A DNA stretch of 64,000 nt from an uncultured Caldilineaceae bacterium (GTDB taxonomy: Bacteria; Chloroflexota; Anaerolineae; Caldilineales; Caldilineaceae). A model generated the notes under the pieces. The model made no database searches and was not told the DNA's origin. It saw nothing but the letters and a program-made list of their open reading frames with translations. The translations under genes and the position numbers were made by a program. Shown in pieces: positions 60,355-64,000 of the stretch (position 1 is its first letter; every line of letters begins with the position of its first letter). The stretch is from positions 4,443,405 through 4,507,404 of the forward strand of contig OX638330.1 of NCBI GenBank assembly GCA_951812725.1, read 5' to 3'.

Positions 60355-60873
60355 ATGGGAACCGACGGAAACGAAGTAATTACCTACTATTTGGAGATGA
60401 CCAGCGCGGAGGAGCTGCGGCCGGCGCGTCCGCCGGCGGAACCTTTTGCGGTGCGGCGGGCGGAGTTGGCGTTCCCTGCGTTGAATCGTTTCTTCTATAC
60501 CGAAGTGGGGCGGGCGTATACGTGGACGACGCGTCTGCCCTGGGATGAAGCACGGTGGCAGGCCTGGGTGGAGCGGCCGGAACTGCAGACATGGATTGGA
60601 TATGTGCGCGAGACGCCGGCCGGCTATTTTGAATTGGATGAGCAGTGCGAAGATGGAAATAAGCAGGTCGAGCTGGCCTATTTTGGCTTACTTCCGTCCT
60701 TTGTTGGCCGGGGCGTGGGTGGCGCGCTGTTGACGGAGGCGCTTCGCCGCGCCTGGGCGCTGGGTCCGCGGCGGGTCTGGGTGCATACGTGTACCTTGGA
60801 CCACCCGGCGGCGTTGCCCAACTATCAGAAGAGAGGGTTTCGGATCTATGATCAGAAGAGGAATGCGGAATGA
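60355..60873 (+). CDS. GNAT-family N-acetyltransferase
   Basis: The 172 residues contain the acetyl-CoA loop LLPSFVGRGVGGALLTEALR and the C-terminal pattern TCTLDHPAALPNYQKRGFRI, both typical of GNAT enzymes. It acetylates an unknown amine. Its stop overlaps the start region of the next gene (60848), suggesting coupling. Position between two molybdenum-hydroxylase subunits looks accidental. Confidence 0.85.
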   Translation: MGTDGNEVITYYLEMTSAEELRPARPPAEPFAVRRAELAFPALNRFFYTEVGRAYTWTTRLPWDEARWQAWVERPELQTWIGYVRETPAGYFELDEQCEDGNKQVELAYFGLLPSFVGRGVGGALLTEALRRAWALGPRRVWVHTCTLDHPAALPNYQKRGFRIYDQKRNAE

Positions 60874-61588
60874 GATTTTCGTTCTCTTTGGGATTCTCTT
60901 TCTTTTCGTTCTCTTCCGTCTAAACAGAAGAAAGCTTGATTCGTCCTTGCCAGGTGAGCAGGTGGGGGGTGGGCTCGAGCCGGAGCGGTTGTTCCACGTT
61001 CCCGGCGTGGATAAGGTCATGTCGTCTTCACTGCCGCGGCGCGGGAACTGGCTGACGCGGGCTATTGGCCGGCTGGTGTTAACGGTGCTCGGCTGGCGCA
61101 TCGAGGGCCAGTTGCCTGACGTGCCCAAGCTGGTGATCATCGGCGCTCCGCACACCTCCCATTGGGATGCTATTTTGGCAGTCGGATTCTTCCTGGCCAC
61201 CGGGCTGGACTGCCGCTGGATGGTCAAAAGAGAGGCCTGCGATCACGCCTTGGGCGGTCTGATGCGCTGGATGGGCGCGCTGCCGGTGAATCGCCAGGCG
61301 CCAAGCGGTCTTGCGCAGCAGGTGATCGACGAAATAAACGGCAGCGGGAAGTTCGTGCTGGTTCTCACGCCGGAGGGGACGCGCAAGAAGGTGGAGCGTT
61401 GGAAGACCGGCTTTTACCGGATCGCGCTCGGTGCGGGAACGCCGATTACGCTGGCCTATGCCGACTTTGAACGGCGGGTCGCGGGTATCGGTCCGACTGT
61501 GCGGCCGAGCGGAGATATGGAAGCGCAGATCGAAGAGATACGGGCGTATTACCACGGGATCCCGGCTGGAAATCCGGATTGGGCCTGA
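60848..61588 (+). CDS. PlsC-like 1-acylglycerol-phosphate acyltransferase family protein
   Basis: The 246 residues carry the acyltransferase motif APHTSHWDAI (H-x4-D) near residue 100 and LTPEGTRKKVERWKTGFYRI (EGTR motif) near 178. An N-terminal membrane helix (IFVLFGILFLFVLF) is present. Such enzymes acylate lysophosphatidate or related lipids at the membrane. ATG 60848 lies inside the GNAT gene; ATG 60863, after AGAAGAGG, is an alternative start. Confidence 0.85.
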   Translation: MIRRGMRNEIFVLFGILFLFVLFRLNRRKLDSSLPGEQVGGGLEPERLFHVPGVDKVMSSSLPRRGNWLTRAIGRLVLTVLGWRIEGQLPDVPKLVIIGAPHTSHWDAILAVGFFLATGLDCRWMVKREACDHALGGLMRWMGALPVNRQAPSGLAQQVIDEINGSGKFVLVLTPEGTRKKVERWKTGFYRIALGAGTPITLAYADFERRVAGIGPTVRPSGDMEAQIEEIRAYYHGIPAGNPDWA

Positions 61589-61604
61589 ACTGAGGGTTCA
61601 GTTC

Positions 61605-61900
61605 TACGGTAGCCGCTTAGCCAGGTTCGTTGCCTGTTTTTGGCAGTCCTTCATCTCTGCCGCGGTTCGGGCTATCTCGTTGCGTATTTGGTTGGCAGCC
61701 ACCTTTTTGAGCCGCACTGTTGGGAAAAAGGCGTAACGTTGGGGAGAGATGTTTTTGTAGGGGGGCGTTGCGGGGGCGCAGCCCCTGCACAAGGGAGGCC
61801 GCTTGCGGCCGACCGCCAAACTGCAGTGGATAGTGGATAGCGAGAAACGCTTTTGCTCGCCTTTATCGTGGTCGCGCATTGGCGATGCCGTAGTCGTCAC
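61605..61900 (+). mobile_element. TIR element remnant
   Basis: GTAGCCGCTTAGCCAGG resembles the left end of the TIR family, followed by GCCGCGGTTCGGGCTATCTC, the GC-rich palindromic module (61755-61815) and a short CTGCAGTGGATAGTGG. The right end is lost. It separates the acyltransferase from the Mo-hydroxylase gene. Confidence 0.55.
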
Positions 61901-61962
61901 GTTTAGTGTTGGTCACTTGGTGAATTGTATGTGGGGAAGGGTTATGGGACAGAGGTTTTCTG

Positions 61963-64000
61963 ATGCGAGCAGTCGGTAGCAGCATACCCCGTTTTGATGC
62001 GGCGGAGAAGGTGACCGGCCAGGCTTCTTATCCGGCCGACATTGATCTGCCCGACCAGGCGTGGTTGAAGATCGTATTCGCGGGCGTGCCCCATGCGCGT
62101 ATTGTCCGGATGGACACGGCGCGGGCGGCGGCGGCGGACGGTGTCGTGGCAGTTCTGACGGCGGCGGACGTGCCGGTGAACGAATATGGGTTGGTGATGC
62201 CGGATCAGCCGGTCCTGTGCGGGTTGGGGAGTACGCCGCAGGCTGAGGTCGTGCGCTGGGAAGGGGACAAGGTGGCGCTGATTGTGGCCGAGACGGCGGC
62301 GCAGGCGGAGGCCGCGGCGCGGTTGCTGGACATCGAGTACGAAGCGCTGCCGGTCATCACCGACACAGAGCAGGCGCTGGCGGCCGACGCGCAGCCGCTG
62401 CATCCGCACCCCTTCAGCAACTTTCCTTACCCAGAAGGGCGGGACAGACGGTCGAATCTGCTCGTAACGCATCGCTTGCGCTACGGGGATATCGGGGCCG
62501 GCTTTGCCGAGGCTGATGTGTGCGTGGAAGGCGTCTACAGCACGCACCCGCAGGAGCACGCGTACCTGCAGCCGGAGGCCGGCCTCGGCCATATGCGCGA
62601 TGACGGCCGCATTGAGGTGATTGTCGCGGGTCAGTGGATGCATGAGGACCAGGAACAGATCGCGCATGCTCTGGACCTGCCCTTGAACCAGATTGTAGTG
62701 CGCTACCCGGCTGTTGGCGGCGCGTTTGGCGGGCGGGAGGATATGTCGATACAGATCCCGCTGGCGCTGGCGGCGTGGAAGACGGGACGCGCGGTCAAGA
62801 CCGTTTGGAGCCGGGAGGAGTCGATTGTCGGGCATCACAAGCGGCATGGTTTCGTGATTCGCGCCAAGTGGGGGGCAACCAGGGACGGCAAGATTGTGGC
62901 GGCGCAGATGGACCTGACCAGTGACTCCGGCGCTTACTCCTATACCAGTACCAAGGTGCTGGCGAACGCGACTTTGATGTGCCTGGGCCCGTATGAGATT
63001 CCGAATGCGCATGTGGACGCGCGCACGGTTTATACCAACAACTGTCCGGGGGGCGCGTTTCGCGGTTTCGGCGGGCCGCAGGCTCACTTTGCGGCCGAGA
63101 TGCAGATGGCCAAGCTGGCGCATGCACTGCAGATGGACCCGGTCGAACTGCGCATGCGCAATATTCTGCGCGAGGGCTCGACGCTGGTCACCGGCAGCCC
63201 GATTCCCGCCGGTTGTACGACCGAAGAGGTGCTGGAGGAGGCCGCGCGCCAGGGCGGCTGGCAGAAGAGCAATGGCCGGTGGTCAGTCGCAACTGCAGCA
63301 GCCGGTAACGGGCAGTTGGATAGTGGTAACGGGCTTCTGAGCACGAGCCTTGATTCCTCGCGCGAACGGACGGCGCGGGGGCGGGGGATCGCTGCATCAT
63401 ACAAGAACGTCGGCTACAGTTTCGGCTTTCCGGAGCACTGTACGGCCTGGGTTGAGCTGCACGGCGGGGAGAAGATCGAGCGGGCACGGGTCGGCTGTGT
63501 CGGCGCGGAAGTGGGGCAGGGCGCACACACTGTCTTCATTCAGTTGACGGCGGAGATGCTGGGGCTGTCGCCGGAGCAGGTGGAGTTGGAGGCGGCCGAC
63601 ACCGACGTGACCGGTTCGAGCGGCAGCAGTTCGGCCAGCCGGATGACCTTTATGGCTGGCAATGCGATTGAGGGCGCGGCGGCGCAAGCTCTGGCGCTGT
63701 GGCAGGATGAAGAGCGCCCGGCGCGCGCCGAGTTTGTCTATCATCCGCGGGCCACGACTCCTTTCGACCGCGACACAGGGGCGTGCGACCCCAATATCAC
63801 CTACGGCTATTGCGCGCAGGTGGCCGACGTCGAGGTGGACCTGGATACCGGGCACGTGACCATCAAGCGGTTGGTCAGCGTCAACGACGTGGGCAAGGCG
63901 ATTCATCCGCAGCATGTGGAGGGGCAGATCGAGGGGGCGGTGGCGCAGTCGGTCGGCTGGACGCTGCTGGAGAACTATCTGCAGGAGGAGGGGGTTACCA
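61963..64000 (+). CDS. Molybdenum hydroxylase Mo-binding subunit (xanthine/aldehyde dehydrogenase family), partial
   Basis: The gene runs off the window; 679 codons are seen. ATG 61963 follows AGAGG. Motifs of the CoxL/XdhC group are present: FDAAEKVTGQASYPADIDL, YPAVGGAFGGREDMSIQIPL, PGGAFRGFGGPQAHFAAEMQ and VGAEVGQGAHTVF. It oxidises an N-heterocycle, aldehyde or CO-like substrate using molybdopterin cytosine dinucleotide; the substrate is unknown. Residues about 434-465 (NGRWSVATAAAGNGQLDSGN...) are not typical of the family and are encoded by DNA resembling the GTCAGTGG/ACTGCAG repeats. The catalytic Glu near the C-terminus lies outside the window. Confidence 0.9.
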   Translation, partial: MRAVGSSIPRFDAAEKVTGQASYPADIDLPDQAWLKIVFAGVPHARIVRMDTARAAAADGVVAVLTAADVPVNEYGLVMPDQPVLCGLGSTPQAEVVRWEGDKVALIVAETAAQAEAAARLLDIEYEALPVITDTEQALAADAQPLHPHPFSNFPYPEGRDRRSNLLVTHRLRYGDIGAGFAEADVCVEGVYSTHPQEHAYLQPEAGLGHMRDDGRIEVIVAGQWMHEDQEQIAHALDLPLNQIVVRYPAVGGAFGGREDMSIQIPLALAAWKTGRAVKTVWSREESIVGHHKRHGFVIRAKWGATRDGKIVAAQMDLTSDSGAYSYTSTKVLANATLMCLGPYEIPNAHVDARTVYTNNCPGGAFRGFGGPQAHFAAEMQMAKLAHALQMDPVELRMRNILREGSTLVTGSPIPAGCTTEEVLEEAARQGGWQKSNGRWSVATAAAGNGQLDSGNGLLSTSLDSSRERTARGRGIAASYKNVGYSFGFPEHCTAWVELHGGEKIERARVGCVGAEVGQGAHTVFIQLTAEMLGLSPEQVELEAADTDVTGSSGSSSASRMTFMAGNAIEGAAAQALALWQDEERPARAEFVYHPRATTPFDRDTGACDPNITYGYCAQVADVEVDLDTGHVTIKRLVSVNDVGKAIHPQHVEGQIEGAVAQSVGWTLLENYLQEEGVT

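Noticed and set aside
61942..63123. 393-codon minus-strand frame
   Set aside because: Antisense to the molybdenum hydroxylase subunit, which has clear family motifs.

Overview
This GC-rich bacterial window looks like a Chloroflexota chromosome, probably Caldilinea-like. The inference rests on extracellular Thr/Pro-linked Fn3/LRR proteins, F420 biosynthesis genes beside F420/flavin-type oxidoreductases, a sugar ABC transporter with a lipoprotein binding protein, and dense families of small interspersed repeats. No rRNA or tRNA gene was recognised, so the taxonomic placement is inference.

Layout. 1-7.2 kb: two tandem, nearly identical-fronted Fn3/LRR surface proteins on the minus strand; the first runs off the window and the second ends in an HExxH metallopeptidase-like domain. 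7.2-9.2 kb: decayed phage-like and lipoprotein genes and a repeat element. 9.2-11.4 kb: a CurA-type reductase, a MaoC dehydratase and a membrane-anchored Cas4/RecB-like nuclease. 11.4-25.3 kb: an accessory island with tandem CACGAAGG arrays, truncated copies of one small gene, small membrane proteins, a decaying lipoprotein family, and a lipoprotein lytic transglycosylase. 25.3-29.6 kb: a four-gene sugar ABC importer operon. 30.7-39.8 kb: two more LRR proteins, one of about 2150 residues. 40.3-42.7 kb: cofC, cofD and an FbiB-like nitroreductase. 43.1-57.0 kb: a type I-E CRISPR-Cas locus. 57.8-64 kb: an LLM-family oxidoreductase and molybdenum hydroxylase subunits (an FAD/2Fe-2S fusion and the Mo-binding subunit), separated by a GNAT and a PlsC-like acyltransferase.

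The CRISPR locus is the most interesting part. About 82 repeats (43084-48056) are followed by cas6e-cas5-cas7-cse2-cse1 and then cas3, all on the minus strand. cas1 is absent, and cas2 survives only as a C-terminal fragment cut by a 492-bp terminal-inverted-repeat element flanked by an 8-bp direct repeat. Between cas3 and the Cascade operon lies a plus-strand two-repeat degenerate mini-CRISPR (54217-54294) with its own promoter and terminator. Its short guide partly matches the 5' leader of the Cascade operon next to an AAG/AGG trinucleotide. This is the architecture expected of a crRNA-like regulatory RNA that directs Cascade to repress its own operon (CreR type). A 76-residue unknown gene, translationally coupled to cse1, is the first gene of that operon.

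Several families of short mobile or palindromic sequences recur through the window: a TIR element starting GTAACTACT-AGCC, a GC-rich palindromic module, GTCAGTGG tracts and CACGAAGG arrays. They have disrupted cas2, and a tract resembling them lies inside the Mo-hydroxylase coding sequence. The F420 genes and the LLM oxidoreductase suggest an active F420 metabolism.
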